64,000 nt of DNA from Pyrenochaeta sp. MPI-SDFR-AT-0127 (GCA_020747015.1 JAGTJM010000098.1:1-64000); one strand, 5' to 3'; positions 22,844 through 36,630 are shown, counted from the stretch's first letter. The notes: a model not told the origin generated them from the sequence alone. Numbers and translations: made by a program.

Positions 22844-25800
22844 CGCTAGAAGTTATATAGAATTAGGGAGGAGTATTGAATTTCGTTAACGATAATAGAG
22901 GATATCTATAAGTAGTAGTGCTAATAGGACCTTTATAACGATATAATCGACGATACTAATACTCTACCTCTATACTACGTAGTCTCTATATAAGACGTCC
23001 TTAGTTTCCTCTACGCTTAGATTAATAAGTACTATTTCCTTTTTAAGTATATCCTTATATACGCGGTAAGGATATACTTACTACCTAAGACTATTATTAT
23101 AGTTATAGCCCTATGAGCACTCTAATTTTATTATAGTAGTAATTTAATCTAGCGAGAATTACTACTATATAAAGATCGCTAGGAGTATACCTATAGGTAG
23201 AAGATTATAGTTAGGGAAGGTCTTAGGTTATAGGAGAGTATATAACAATATAGTATTAGCTAGTTCTTACCTAAGTTTAACTAGGCGACCTAGTAGTTAG
23301 CTCTACTATATAAGGATAATATACTAGTTAGGAACCTACTTATATATATAGAGTATAAGCGGAGATAGTAGGTAGTTAAGGATCTGCGTAATATTTATAT
23401 TCGCTTTAACTAGGCTAAGGTATAGTATAATTAGTATAATATTAGCTAGAACCTAAGACTACTAGCTAAGTAGCTTAAGTACCTCTATATCCTTAACCTA
23501 TAGTAGTTTAATTTAGACTTATAGAAGGCTATACTAAAAGCTAATAAGCGCTACCCTAAGCTTATACTAGAGGTAATCTAGTAGGGTAGCGAAGTAGAGT
23601 ACTATTACTAAGGTATAAAAGAGATATTCTTTATTAATAGAGTTGCTAGCCTACCCTATTTTATAATAGGAAATAAGATATAGTTTAAGAAAGTAGTAGA
23701 TCTACTTAGCTTTCTATTCCTATAGGATAATAGAGAGGAGCGGCTAGGTTAGGCTAGTAAACCTTATTAAGCGATTTTATAGAAGAGCTTTAAGTTAATT
23801 AAATAATAGCTAGATTATAGGAAGGTAGAAAGGTAGCTTAATAAGTTTCTCTATCTTATTTATCTAACCTATTAGATCCTCCTATACCCGTTAAATACTA
23901 CGCTAATTATATTAACTAAGACTAATTATAGGTAAGGCCTAATATAGAGAATAATATAGTTTTCAGCTATATATACGAATCCTAATAAAGTTAAGCTTCC
24001 TTTTTAGTCTATATCTTATACTATTATTACCCTTCTTTAGAAGGCGTAACGGGAGATATTTAGAGACGGCTAGAATATATAGGAATAGGAGATATCTAAA
24101 CTTATTAGGGCTTATAAGGCGTAAGGGGTTTATATCTATAGCTAGGACAGCGCTAAAGAGTACTAGGTAGCTAGGAAGAGGAGCGTAGGGAAGAAAGGGT
24201 TTACGCTAGTATAGGAGTAGTCGCGGCTCCTAAGACTAATTATATTAGAGTAGGTTAAGAATAAAAGTCTTAATAAATTAGATAAGCTAATAGTAGAAAT
24301 CGTGCGCGATTATAGTAGGGCGAGTAAGAATATTTATAATAAGCGTGCAAGTATTTATAATAACGAAGGCGAAGCTAGTAGTAACTACTATACTCCTCTT
24401 AGGAGGAGTATAAGAGAGGTATTTACGCGTTAAGTTAATATTAATAATAGTAGAAACGATAAGTGCGACGAGGCTATTAGTGAGGGTAAATTAGGTAGTA
24501 GTAGTAGTCTTTTTACGCTATCTTTAAGTAGTAGTTAGAAGTAGTAGTTAGAAGTAGTAGTTAGAAGTAACTAAGAATTATTATATAATTAAGATCTCTA
24601 TCTTAGGTAGAAGAGTATAAAGTTCGATATAAGAATAGAAAGAGTATTATAGTAGGGTTATAGTTTACGATTACTTAACTATAAGCCTAGCTATATATAT
24701 TATATATAGTAAGAATACGTTCTACTTTAATATAGAACCTATAGCGGCCGTATAGTTCTATAAAAGGATCTAGGGCTAATTTTAAAAAAAAAGCTTATCT
24801 TTATAATAGGCTCTAACCGCCTATAGAAATAGTAGTAATTATCTTTTACTTTCCCCCGCTACGCGCTATTACGTAAAAAAAATATTCCTAGATTATTTTA
24901 GTATCGCAGTTCCTTAGACTATATAAATAGATATAGATAGAAAGAGCTTTTACCTATTCTCTAACTATAGGTAGCTATTATCTATAGCTACGTTTTTAGG
25001 ATAGGTTCCTAAGTAGCTAAGACTAAGTCTTATAGAAAAACCTTACTAAAGTATAAGATAGTATTAAGCTGCTACTAAATATTAAGGTCTATAGGCAGAA
25101 TATTTAAATTAAAGCGTCCGCCGCTAATTAAGCCTTAAGGTCCTATCTTAAGTAAAGACTAGGTAAGGAAAATTATCTATAATATACTTATAAGACTATA
25201 CTATATAAATTAAATAACTACTAATATAGTAAGAGCTATAAATAACTAGATAAGAGGTATTCTCTATAGTAACTTACTATAATTCTTCTTCTTATTCTCG
25301 TTCTCGCTACTAAAGTTTATTATAATATTTATAGCTAGCCTTATTAACTTAGGCCTTGCCTCCTAAGTTTTATACGCTTTCTTAGACCTAGCCCTAGTAG
25401 GTCTCTTACTTTTTAATTATTCTAGGCTTCTTTTTATATCCTATTCGCTTAGAGTATTATATATATTCCCTATAATAGTGTATAGGCTAGCCTATAGCTC
25501 TACTAATAATACTACTAGGTCCTAAGGTTAGCTATCTATTATATTAAGAAGAAGCTGTATAGAGCTATCTAGTAGAGAGAGGTTACTAGCTAGTAATTCT
25601 ATAGCGTAAGGTACCTATAAGGAGGGCTTACTTAGGTTAATAAGCTTATATACTATCTTACTAGTAAGGATAGTTAGCTAATAGGAGGATACTAGACCTA
25701 ACTATATAGAGTAAAGAGACGGCGAGGATATATTATATCTAGCCTTATTAACTAGAAGGAGCGTATAGGAGCTAGGAAGCCTCTACTCTATACCTATTCT

Positions 25801-27376
25801 TACTACTATAGTAGGGTCTATAGTAGCTATAAGGCCTATATATTAGGGTTATATTACTATATATAGCGTAGATAGTAACTTACGCTCTACTAGGATACTA
25901 GCACTACTACTAGTAACTACTATATTAAATTCTACTATAAGATTATCTATAGCTATACCTCTTATAGACTATAAAAGGCTAGCTAGTAGAACTATACGAT
26001 AAGTGAAGTATATTATAGTAGGTAGGCGTAAGAGGAGATAGGTAGATAAATAGGAGGAAAGGATATAAAGTTAAGTAGGTAAGAAAAGGTAAAAGAAAAA
26101 GAAAGAGGGGTATAGCGAAGCTAAAGATAAAGAGAATATAGTAGAGATAGATACTAAAAGAGCGTTAGTTTTTTATAGTTACTACTTAGCTACTATATAT
26201 TATATATAGGCTTACTATAAAGCGTAGTATAATATAAAGATAGTATACCTAATACTAGCGCTTCTCTACGTCCCTACTATATAATACGAAGACCTTAGTT
26301 ATTAATAAAATAGTATAGCGGGAATAGCTAAACGTCTAAGTAACTAGTAGGGTAGTATATTCTAACTATTAGGCTTATATAGAGTAAGTTAGTACTAGTA
26401 GTAAAATAGTTCGCTAAGGGAGGTATAGTAGAGATATATAGATAGTTAGAGGTTAGAGTAAATATATAAGCTACGCTAAGATACTTATAGTAGCTTCTAG
26501 AAGGCTTTAAAACGCTATATAGACTAGATAGGTATTCCTTAGCTACTAATCCTATTACCTAATACGGCTGCTTCGTTTATACCCCCTTCTATTTAGTATA
26601 GTTATTAATTAGCGCGATTATATTAAGTTTAGCCGCGTTATACTAAATAGGCCGTACGCTAGGGGTACTAGGGAAGTACTATTTATACTAAGGTAATATA
26701 GGTCTAGTTATAGTTATAGTCTATATTATAATGTCGCCGCTAAGACCTAACCCTACGAGTTTCTTTAAGAGCCTCCCTTATAATATAATCGTTTTCGCTA
26801 ATAAAAGGATAGTAAGAAGCGTTAGTATTTATACTACTAGCTTAGTAGCTAATACGTTAAAACGATGCTAGTAACTTAGTAGCTAGGGACGTAATTATTA
26901 TCTTTATAGGAGGTATCTCTATAGGATATAAAGATAAGTATTATTACCCTAATTATAACTTATATTATTTATATTACTCTATTATCTTTCCTTATATTTA
27001 CTTACTACTATATATTTCTCTTACTACTTTATATTCTCTTACGCTACCCTAGCTTAACTATCCTATAAAGACTATTTCTAGATACGCGGCTTCTATAGAT
27101 AATTTTACCTCTAAGTACTCTTTATACCTAATATTAAGCCTACTTTACCTAATAAAGCCCTTTTAATATGCGCGCATTAATAGTCGTAGCTATTTTAGCG
27201 TTTACTATAGGTATAACTACTAATGCGGCACTAGTTATCCTCCTAGATAGCCTCTCTAATAGCCTCCTATCTAGGCTTCTAATAACTATTAGCCTTAATC
27301 TACCCGCAGCTGTTAACGATCTATAGGTTATATACACTAGATAATATACTACGTTATACTAATAGTATTAGGAGCT
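22844..27376. other. RIP-type decayed DNA without intact genes
   Basis: Protein-like fragments appear on the plus strand at about 23100-24400 but cannot be assigned. The only open stretch of note (27149-27337, minus) lies in low-complexity sequence and is not supported. Confidence 0.5.
24527..24570. repeat. 13-bp tandem repeat AGTAGTAGTTAGA
   Basis: Three full copies and a partial one, exact repeats. Confidence 0.85.
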
Positions 27377-28540
27377 AGACGATTTAAGACTAGACCTCTT
27401 ATAAGGCTTAGCTAGTAGCGAAGAGAGAGCTACAGCGAGGCCGGGGACGTAGTGGACGCGGGCGAGGTAGTTATATTAGCGACGTCGTTAAGAGCGTAAC
27501 TAAAGGTATCGGCGGCGTAGTAGATAGAATCTTCGTTAGGTATAGGGTGGCCGATGGGTAGGGGTTGGGTTACCCCGCGGGTTGCCTCTTATTTTAGCTA
27601 TAACTTTCCTATATTACAACGTAATTTAATAACTTTTAGCTTATTTTATAGATCTAATCTATATCTATAACTTTTGTATATAAAATTTCTTTTTAAAAAA
27701 ATAATTACGTAAGTTATTCAGGTTTTAAAGCGTGGGTACTGGTGGCCTAATCAAGTAGGTATCGAAAAATGGGTATTGAAATAACTGACGTAATAAAAGA
27801 TATATTACGTAATTAAAATTCTAGATTTATAGATCTAGCTAATAGCTATAAAATAAACTAAAATTTACCTAATTTGGACTAGTATTGATAGAGGAATAAA
27901 TAAAAGAAAGATTAGGGGGTATACCCACCCGACTAGCCTAGTTAGGTAGACGATTTAGGACTAGACGTCTTAGGAGGCTTAGCTAGTAGCGAAGAGGGAG
28001 CCGTAGCGAGGCCGGGGACGTGGCGGGCGCGGGCGAGCCGGTAATATTACTAAGGGTGTAGTTAGCGGTATTAGTAGGGTAGTAGATACTATTTTCATTA
28101 GGTAGACGATCTAAGACTAGACGTCTTAGGATACTTAGCTAGTGGCGAAGAGGGAGCTACAGCGAGGCCGGGGACGTAGTAGATACGGCTGAGGTAGTTA
28201 TATTAGTGGCGTAGTAGAGGGTATAAGTAAGGGTATTAGCGGCGCAGTAGATATAATCTTTATTAGATAGATAATCTAAGACTAGACGTCCTAGGAACTA
28301 TAGCTAGTTACGAAGAGAGAGCTATAGTAAGGCTAGGGCCGTAGTAGACGCAGGTGAGGAAGTCGTATTAGTAGTATTATTAAGGGCGTAGGTAAGGCGA
28401 TTAGCGTTAGAGTAGATAGAATCTTTATTAGATAGATAATCTAGGACTAGATATCTTAGGAGGCTTAGCTAGTAGTAAAGAGGGAGGTATAGCGAGGCTA
28501 GGAACGTAGTAGACTTAGTAGAGTAGGGATTTACTAGGTA
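27377..28540. repeat. tandem array with a 165/156-bp period, five units
   Basis: Unit starts (AGAYRATYT...GACTAGAC) lie at 27377, 27948, 28104, 28269 and 28434. Removing the MITE and its duplication from unit 1, the periods are 165, 156, 165 and 165 bp, all multiples of three. Units carry a GC-rich core (GAGGCCGGGGACGT) that contrasts with the AT-rich surroundings, and mutation load differs between units. A coding origin is possible. Confidence 0.8.
27543..27940 (+). mobile_element. hAT-like MITE, copy 4
   Basis: 398 bp with duplication GTTAGGTA at 27535-27542 and 27941-27948. It is inserted exactly at the junction of units 1 and 2 of the 165-bp array and is nearly identical to the copies at 5824 and 8456. 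Confidence 0.9.
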
Positions 28541-28559
28541 GGCATTAAGTTACTATATA

Positions 28560-29560
28560 ATAGTAACTTAGCTAGCCCTAATTTAGAGTTAGGTATAGAT
28601 TTAGACTTTTATAGTATAGATTTCTAAGATAGATAGTAGTAGTTTCTATAAGTAAGTATAGTATAAAAATATAGATTATAAATAAGTAAGTTTATTAATT
28701 TAAGGGAGTAAAAAATATACTATAGATAGGTAACTAATAAAAGATAGTCTATAAAGTATATAAAAAATTAAGTAAAAGGAAGGTTAAGGTTTATATTAAA
28801 GGGTTATAATAATAGTACTAGTATTTAGGAGGTTATAAGGTAGATTAAGAGTTAAGAGTTATAGAAGTTATATAGTATAATAGTATTTAAGTAAGAGTAA
28901 AAAGAGTATAAAGTAGTAAAATAGTAAAGTAGAGGTTAAGAGGGTTTAAAGTACTAGAGTAGAGGTAAAAGGAGAGTAAACTACTAGAGTAGAAGTAAAG
29001 GAGGGGTAGAAAAGGCCTTAGGTTAGAATACGGAGCATAACTATAATATATAGAACTAGCTAACTAGTTAGAGTAAGAATCTTAGGATTAGTATAATATA
29101 AGTAGAGTAGATATAGAGTTTAATAAAGTAAGCTTAGTTAATTAAATAAAGTATATAAAAAGTAGTAGAGTATATATATAAGGATATTAAGATATTAAGC
29201 TAAGTATTTTCTAAGTATAAATAAAGAGAGTATTATTTTAAAGAGTAGACTTTTCTAGACTAGTTAGCTAGAATAAGTTTATAAAGTATTTTAGTAGAAA
29301 ATAATTTTAAATATATAAGTTAGAGTAAAAAGGATTAAAAATTTAAAATAGATTAAATATTAGAGTTAAGATAGATTATTAGAATAAAGAAGAATATTTT
29401 AAATTATAGGGTATAAATAAGTTATAATATCTAGTATTAGAGGTATAAAGAGTATTATTTAAGAGTTTATTTCTTAGTTAGATAGCTAAAGTAGGTAAGA
29501 TTAGCCTAGATTCTTAAGAGAGTATTAAACTCTAATATAGGTTCTTCCTTTCTTCTTCTT
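28560..29560. other. cytosine-depleted, purine-rich stretch on the plus strand
   Basis: Between 28861 and 29460 I count about 21 C in 600 bases, while G is several times more frequent. Elsewhere in the desert both are depleted. This suggests C-to-T change on one strand only. No ORF is seen. Confidence 0.65.
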
Positions 29561-29631
29561 ACGAATTTAAAAAAGAGTATATAGTATAGGTAAATCTAAG
29601 TATTAAAGAGGTAAGTAGAGATTATATAGGC

Positions 29632-29825
29632 TAAAGTACTAAGTACTTCTAAATAACTAAGTACTCCTAAATAACTAAGTACTCCTAAATAACTAAGTAC
29701 TTCTAAACTACTTAGTACCTCTAAACTACTTAGTACTCCTAAACTACTTAGTACTCCTAAACTACTTAGGTACCCTAAATTAGTAAAAAGTTCTAAACTA
29801 CTAAGTAGCTCTAACTCTAAACCTT
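29632..29825. repeat. 18-bp minisatellite
   Basis: Units like CTAAGTACTCCTAAATAA, later ACTACTTAGTACTCCTAA, repeated about eight to ten times. 18 bp equals six codons (Leu-Ser-Thr-Pro/Ser-Lys-x in one frame), so it may once have coded for a hexapeptide repeat. Confidence 0.8.
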
Positions 29826-30018
29826 AGAGTAGCTAGTAAAGCGAACTAGAAGAAGTAAAAGGAGGAAGAGAATAAGAAAGAGAGGGAAAACTACTAACTA
29901 TAATAACTAGGGTCTCTATATATAAGATTCTAACTAGAGTTTAACTAATAAGAGTAGTATAGGAGACTTATATATATTAGTAAAATAAATTAATATATAT
30001 CTTTCTTCTACTAATAAC

Positions 30019-30685
30019 TATAATAAATATTATATAGAAATAGAGATATATACGCATTCCTATAGGAGGGAAGAGTTCTACTTAGATAGTATTAGATCTA
30101 TCTCTAATACTATCCTAAATAGGCCCTATTACCCCTATTTCTCTATATATAAGTATAGCTCTTTAGTAGTAGATAGTAGGATAAGTTCTTCTTATCCTTC
30201 TATACTAGATCTATAGGAATAGAGGTATTCTTAGTTATCTACTATAGTATATACTCCTATATACCTTTAAGTTATACTTAGATCTCTTTTAAAATCCTCT
30301 AGTACCTATATTATTATATTATAAGAAGAATTTCGCCTCTACTAGTAATAGCTTCTTAATAATATTACTTTATTTAAAAAGATTATATCTAAACCCCTAC
30401 GTTAATATAATCTAATTTAGATCTATTTATAATTAAAGTCTATTATTCTAAAGTTAGGATCTCCTTAATCTCTAAATAACTAAAGCCTATAGGTTTAGAA
30501 CTTCCTATACTATTATATAAGAATTAACTTTAGGAAAGTTATATAGAGTACTAAGATAGGAACTTAGAGACTACTAATAACCTAGGAGAATTAGAGCCTA
30601 AGCTAATATCTCCTCCTAAATAAGGATTAGCTTAAATAGGAGTATTATCCTTATTAAGATTAACGTAATAGTAGGCTATCTAGTT
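30019..30685 (+). mobile_element. truncated Gypsy copy: 5' LTR plus start of gag, RIP-mutated
   Basis: 30019-30318 is an LTR in the opposite orientation to the intact element. It is followed without break by the primer-binding region and about 370 bp corresponding to the leader and first codons of gag (43617 down to about 43250). Homology stops near 30685. All substitutions noticed are transitions. Confidence 0.85.
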
Positions 30686-30689
30686 TAGG

Positions 30690-30870
30690 GTAGCTAATAG
30701 GTATAGGTTAGGTTAGGGTTAGGTTACCTTATATATTACCTAGACTTAACCTATACCCTTAACTATATTTTATAGTCTAAGCTTAGGTTAGGTTTAGATT
30801 AGGTTATACTAACTATAGGTTAAGTCTAGATTAGGGTTAGGTATATAGCTAGGTTTAGTTTAGGTATTAG
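30690..30870. repeat. degenerate TTAGG/TTAGGG-like tract
   Basis: Contains TAGGTTAGGTTAGGGTTAGG and many related TTAGG, CTTAAC and CCTAAC motifs directly behind the truncated Gypsy copy. It could be decayed telomere-like sequence, or GGTTGGGTT-type repeats after G-to-A change. Confidence 0.4.
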
Positions 30871-33309
30871 AAAGTAAATTCTTTATATTTTCTATAAGCT
30901 AGCTACTTAGTATTATATAATTAGGGAATTCTATTATAATAAATTATTATAGTACTTAAACTTTTTAATTAATTATATCTAAGTAGTATAATACCTACTA
31001 ACTTAGATCTTAAGCTAAATAAACCTATACTACCCTACCTCCTCTTATAGACTAGTTATAGTACTAATTAATAGTATTAATAATAAGAAAAGTAGGTATT
31101 TAGTACTATTACCTAATATTTATTATATTAGTACTTAGCTAGCTAGGAATTCTTAATCTAAATTATAACCCTCTTAGTATAGATAGTATTTATATTCTAA
31201 TCTATTAATATTAGTATATAGCTATTATAAAGAACTATAATAAATATCCTCTATATACTTAGTAAGTATAGCTTTATATACCTCTTAAAGTACTTCTAGA
31301 ATACTAGATTAGATATATATATCCCTATAACTAGTTATATTAGCTATAATCTTATAGACTATATATAAAAAGGGGAGCTTAAGTAGAAATAGATCTATAC
31401 TTTCTTAGTATTAGTAGATCTCTTAGAGTATAACTACTATATATCTTATTAGAATAGAACTATAATAAGTAGATATAATAACTTACTATCTACTTTAAAG
31501 TAATAGGGCCTCTTCTCTCTAGTACCTTTACTAGCCTTACCTAGCTTTTTAACTAGAGCCTTATAAGAGACTTTACTAAGAGTCTTACTACTAGTCTTAC
31601 TATCTTTTATAGTAGAGCTCTTATAGGAAGTTATTACTACTAGCCTTATATAAGCTATAATATTAAGCTATTATATTAGACTATAATATTAAATTAGAGT
31701 AGTTATATATATAAATATATATAAGTATAGGTATAAGTAAGATAAAGGCTTTAGTTAATAGAAGTTTATTATAGATAGTATAGGAAGTTTTTTACTTAAG
31801 TACTCTTATCTTTACCTCTACCTTATAAGTTCTAGAGCCTAGCTAAAGTATTATTATACCTATATTATTACGCGTAGCTATTCCTAATTATATATATTAT
31901 AATTAATAATTATAATAATTATTATAATTTTTTATTAGAGTTAGTACCTTACCTACTAGTTAGCTTATATAGTAACTCTAGGTAAAGGTAAAGATAAAGG
32001 ATTAGGTAAAGCTAAATCTATAATTTTTTAATCTTAAAACTTTAATACTTTTTATATAATACTCTAATAACTATTAATTATTATAGCTATATATTATAGT
32101 ATTATAGTAATAGATCCTAATATACTACCTATTAAGTAAGAGGAGGTTAAGGAAGATAAACTTATCTTTCCTAATATCTTACTTAATACTCTAGAAGGAT
32201 TTAAGTAGGCTAAGTAGGCTAAGCTAACTAGTATAATTATTATATACTATAATTATAGTATATACTAATATATATATAGGGCTAAGGAACTAAGTAGAAA
32301 GAGGCTAAATACTAGATATCCTAATATAGATAGGCTATATCTTATAAAGGCTACCTAATAAACTTTAAGTCTATATTTAAGGGCGAGCTTAGTAATAGTA
32401 CCTAAGTAATTTACTAGTAGGGTAAGGTAGTATAGTATTCTTATAAGTAGATAGCTCTTAATAATACTAGAGCCTCTAATTAAGCTACTAAATATATACT
32501 TACTAAGTAACTTTTAAAGGATACTTATTATTAAGTACTATCTACTATAGATTAAGAAGTAGTACTTAAAAAGAAGCTAGAGGATATTATATAAGATTAG
32601 TTTAATTATTAATAGAGTCGTAAGTTATTATAGTAAGTTATTATAGCTTTTTACTAATAGAGATATAGGAGAGTAGCTAGAGACTAAGCTATAATCTATC
32701 TATATAAAATAGAGTAAGATCTATAAGACTATTACCTAGAAGAAGTATATAGAGGCCCTTAGTAAGCTACCTTAAGAGAAGGAAAAAAAGAGTAGTAAGA
32801 TATACTCTAATAGAGGTAATTAATATTTATTTAGCTTAGATAGTATACTAGAGAAACTTATATATAAGGTATATAAAGAGAGCGCCTTAAAACTAAAAAT
32901 AGATAAGAATTAGAATAAGGATATATAGTATAAGTTATTACTAAAGTTTATTATAGTATTATACTTATATATTATAGGTAAATAGTAGGCCTATATTAAT
33001 AGTCTCTTTTAAGATAAGCTTACTCTAGTTATAGATAAGGAGTAGTAGTATATTATTATAGTTCTTTATAATAGCTAAGTACTAATATCTATAGGGAATA
33101 TAAACTAACTCCTCTACTAGAGTTTACCTATAATAGTAATAATATTATTCTTAAAGTCTATTACCTATATATAAAGGTAATAATAATAATAAGTATAAGG
33201 AAGAGGTAGATAATAACTCTAATATTAAAGAATAGCTTAATAGGTAAGAAAATAAGTATAAGACTTAGGAGTAGTATATAGTAACTATAGAGTTAGATAG
33301 TAAGCTTAA

Positions 33310-33386
33310 GAGTAAGGTTTCTAGAGATAAGGAGACTAAGAGTAAGGATTCTAGAGATAAGGAGATTAAGAGTAATTCTAAAGATA
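33310..33386 (+). repeat. 36-bp tandem repeat, Lys/Asp-rich if coding
   Basis: TCTAGAGATAAGGAGACTAA and a second copy 36 bp on (33324 and 33360), then a shorter partial copy. The plus frame reads SRDKETKSKDSRDKEIKS. Confidence 0.65.
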
Positions 33387-36353
33387 AGCTCTAATTAGAT
33401 AATAATATAAGAGATAAGGCTAAAGATAATAATATAGATATAATAGATATAGACTAGGTACTAGTCTATACTTAGGATTAAACTTACCTAACTTACTTAT
33501 AGGTTCTTAATTAGTAACCCCCTAAGTAAAAGTAATTATTATAGCTAATTATTATAAGGGAATACTTAATATAATAGATATTATTAAACTCTTATAGTAT
33601 ATAAGTAATTTTTTATAAAATTATCTTTAAACCTATTTATTATAGCTATTTATTATACTAGTTTATTAGGTGTATAGTAATATATCTAATATTAATCTAC
33701 TTCTAAGTCTTCTAATTATACTTTACTCCTCCTACTTTAGTACTCCTTAGATTATTAGAGGAGAGACTAAGAAGATCCTTAATCTTATTAAATACCTACC
33801 TATTAACTTAAAGGAACCCCTCTATAACTAAGAAGCTCCTTTAGCGTAGTAAGACTAGTAGGAGAAGACTAAATAGATACTAATACCTAAGAACTATAAG
33901 CTATAGTATACAGGAGTAGGAGGATTATAGCCGACTACTCCCTTTAGGTAGATACTAGCGCAGCTAGAATAATAAGAAGTAGTTATAGGTAAGGGATAAT
34001 AAGACTATTAAATTCTAATTTCGCTACCTAGAGTATTATATTCCCTCCCTAATCTCCTAGAGATCTTCTATCTCTCTATATACTAAGCCTTATCGGCTTT
34101 ACTTCGGTTAGTTAATCCCGCCTAGCGTAGTTATCTAAGATAACTATACTATATATCGGTATAATATTAGACCCCTTTTAGAGCCCTCTATTACCTATAT
34201 TAATATAGTATAATTCGCTTACCTATAAGGTAGGTTAAGAGGTTATAGATTACTATAAGTAGGTTAGAGGTATAATTAAGATAATAGATATATTATATAT
34301 ATAACCTATATCTTATATTATATCTAGAGCTTAAGTATATAAAGTAGTAGACTAATTAGTTAGTAGATTATCTACGTAATAGATAGGTGTCCTAGGCTTA
34401 TAATTACTATTCTAAAGGTAGCTACTTCTTATATATTTACTTTAATTATTTATACTATTAAGAGCTATTTTATATTTAAGCCTAATAACGAATAGTTTAT
34501 TAACTACTATAAATAGTTTTAGCTCCCGTAGTAGACTCCTCTACTTCTCCTATAATCTAATCTATTAGGGCTAGAGCTATACTTAGAAATAGCTTAGCGT
34601 AGCGTACGTCCTATATCTACATCCCCTATATACCTACTAGCGTAGCTATTCTATCTCTCTCCTATCTCCTTATCCGCGTAAAAAGTATACGCCTCTTAAT
34701 AAGGGTATAGTAGGAGTAGGTTAGTTATCCTCCCGCTAGCGCAATCTAACCGAAACAGCCCTAGTATAACCCTACTAGTTAGACTAAACAGAAGCGTAGT
34801 AGATACCTAGAGTAGACTACTCTTAATAGCCAATTTATAGTATATAATAAATCGCTACGTATCTTAAATAGTTAAGAGTAAGTCTCGAAGGTATGTATTT
34901 AGCTTACTAATCTCCTCTTAGAGTCTTTTAAATGTATATACATATCCTTCTTTATAGTAAAGCGGTATTTTAACGTTAAAAATACTAAGTAGTACGTATA
35001 CTTTATCTTCTTTAATCTTTATCTCCTAGATTTATATCTATCCCTATTACGCTTACCTAAGGTAATCTCCTATTAGCTCTAGCTTAGTATCCCTCGCCTA
35101 TTAATAAGGAGATAATAGAAACTACTAAGGAGACTTCTATCTTTCTTAATATTAAGGTTAATTATTAATACATCGCCTAGAACTTAATAGTCTAGCTCGC
35201 GGCGTAGTAGATTATAATATTCTTTTAGTATCCGTTTTATATTAATAAATAAGGTCTAGAAGGGGATCTAGATATTAGGGAAATAGATATTATATATACG
35301 TATTATAATTAAAACCTATTACTAAATTAAATAAAGAATTTAAACTAGAAGCCTAGCCCTAAGAATTATTAACCTAATTACCTCTCTTAATCTACTTTAG
35401 GGAGACTAACTTAATTATATAAGCTAGTATAAAAACGTACTATAATTAAGAACTATAAAGTAGCCTAGGAAGACGAGTTTAGAGAGGAAATAAAGGTAGA
35501 ACTTATAGCTCTAAGTACGCTATTATTAAAAGGGGGTTTGTGTTCTTAGTAGAGTAGCTACGATATAAAGCAGCTAGTGTTACTAAGGAGCCCTTTCTTA
35601 GTAAGCTTCTAGAGTAGAGTAAGTAGAGATAGATAAGTTAGTTAAAGTAGTTCTAAGTATTAAATAGTAGTATTTAATAATAACTTAAGGTTGATTATAA
35701 TATACTATAAGGGTATATTATTCTTATCTATATACTTAGGTAATCTTATAGTTCCTATAGTATCCTAGGAGGTCCTATATAGGATCCTGTAGTATCCTAT
35801 AGTACTTTATTCCCGTAACGTAGGATCTCTAGGATTACGTAACTTCGCGGGGTATACGTTATTATTAGTCTTCGTTTAGGCCTCGCCTAACGCCTATATC
35901 CCTTCTACCTCTCTACTTATAAGCGCTCGTGGTCCTTATTATAGGTTCGTAACAGCTATCTAATTTAGTAGGGGCTACGCAAAATCCTTTTTTTAGCTAT
36001 CTCGTTAATTCTCTAATAAGTATAAAGATTTAATAGGTATTATAGCTAAAAAGGCTAACCGCCTTCGTAGCGCTAGCTTAAATTAGTATTATAGCGTTCT
36101 TAGTAGAATCTTAGTATATAAAGCTTTTAAAATAGTCTTCTATAGTCTCCTTTAAGGCTTCTTTAAGTAGGTTAGCTTCTATCCTTCTATTCTTATTTTC
36201 TTTCTCTTATTCTCTCCTCTTATTCTACTCTTCCTTATGTTTATCTTCTCTATTTCTTCCCGTAGTGTTTTCCTAAGTAGCCTACTTATTTTTATTCTAC
36301 GTTAAGTCTAGTTAACTAGGTAATCTTAAACGTTTGCTAAAGAATTTATCTAA

Positions 36354-36399
36354 GCACGCATAGCTATAGCGTAAAGCTATAGCGTAAAGCTATAGCTTG
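36354..36399. repeat. short tandem repeat AGCTATAGCGTAA
   Basis: About three copies of a 13-bp unit containing the palindrome AGCTATAGC. Confidence 0.7.
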
Positions 36400-36630
36400 G
36401 CTATAATATTAAATGTGGCGTTAAGACTCCGATTTTAGACTTTAATTAAGATAGAACTTAATATAAAGCTTTAGGACCTCGCAACGCGTCCGTAACAGGG
36501 ATCTTTAAAGATTTCTATAATCTACTATCTCGACCTCTCTTAAACGTAATTATAACCCTAATATGTCTATAATTTAGCTAAGTTAGAAGTAGGATTTAGA
36601 ATCTCCTAACGTTCTATTATTACTATCTAG

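Larger units (their letters stand above)
30871..36630. other. RIP-type decayed DNA without recognisable genes
   Basis: TA-rich with stops in every frame. Short blocks of higher GC occur near 33890-34180 and 34500-34800. I recognise no protein family. Confidence 0.5.

Noticed and set aside
27149..27337. 62-codon minus-strand frame
   Set aside because: No recognisable domain; surrounded by stop-dense mutated DNA.
29632..29825. possible CRISPR-like array
   Set aside because: The repeat is an 18-bp head-to-tail minisatellite without spacers, in a eukaryotic genome.
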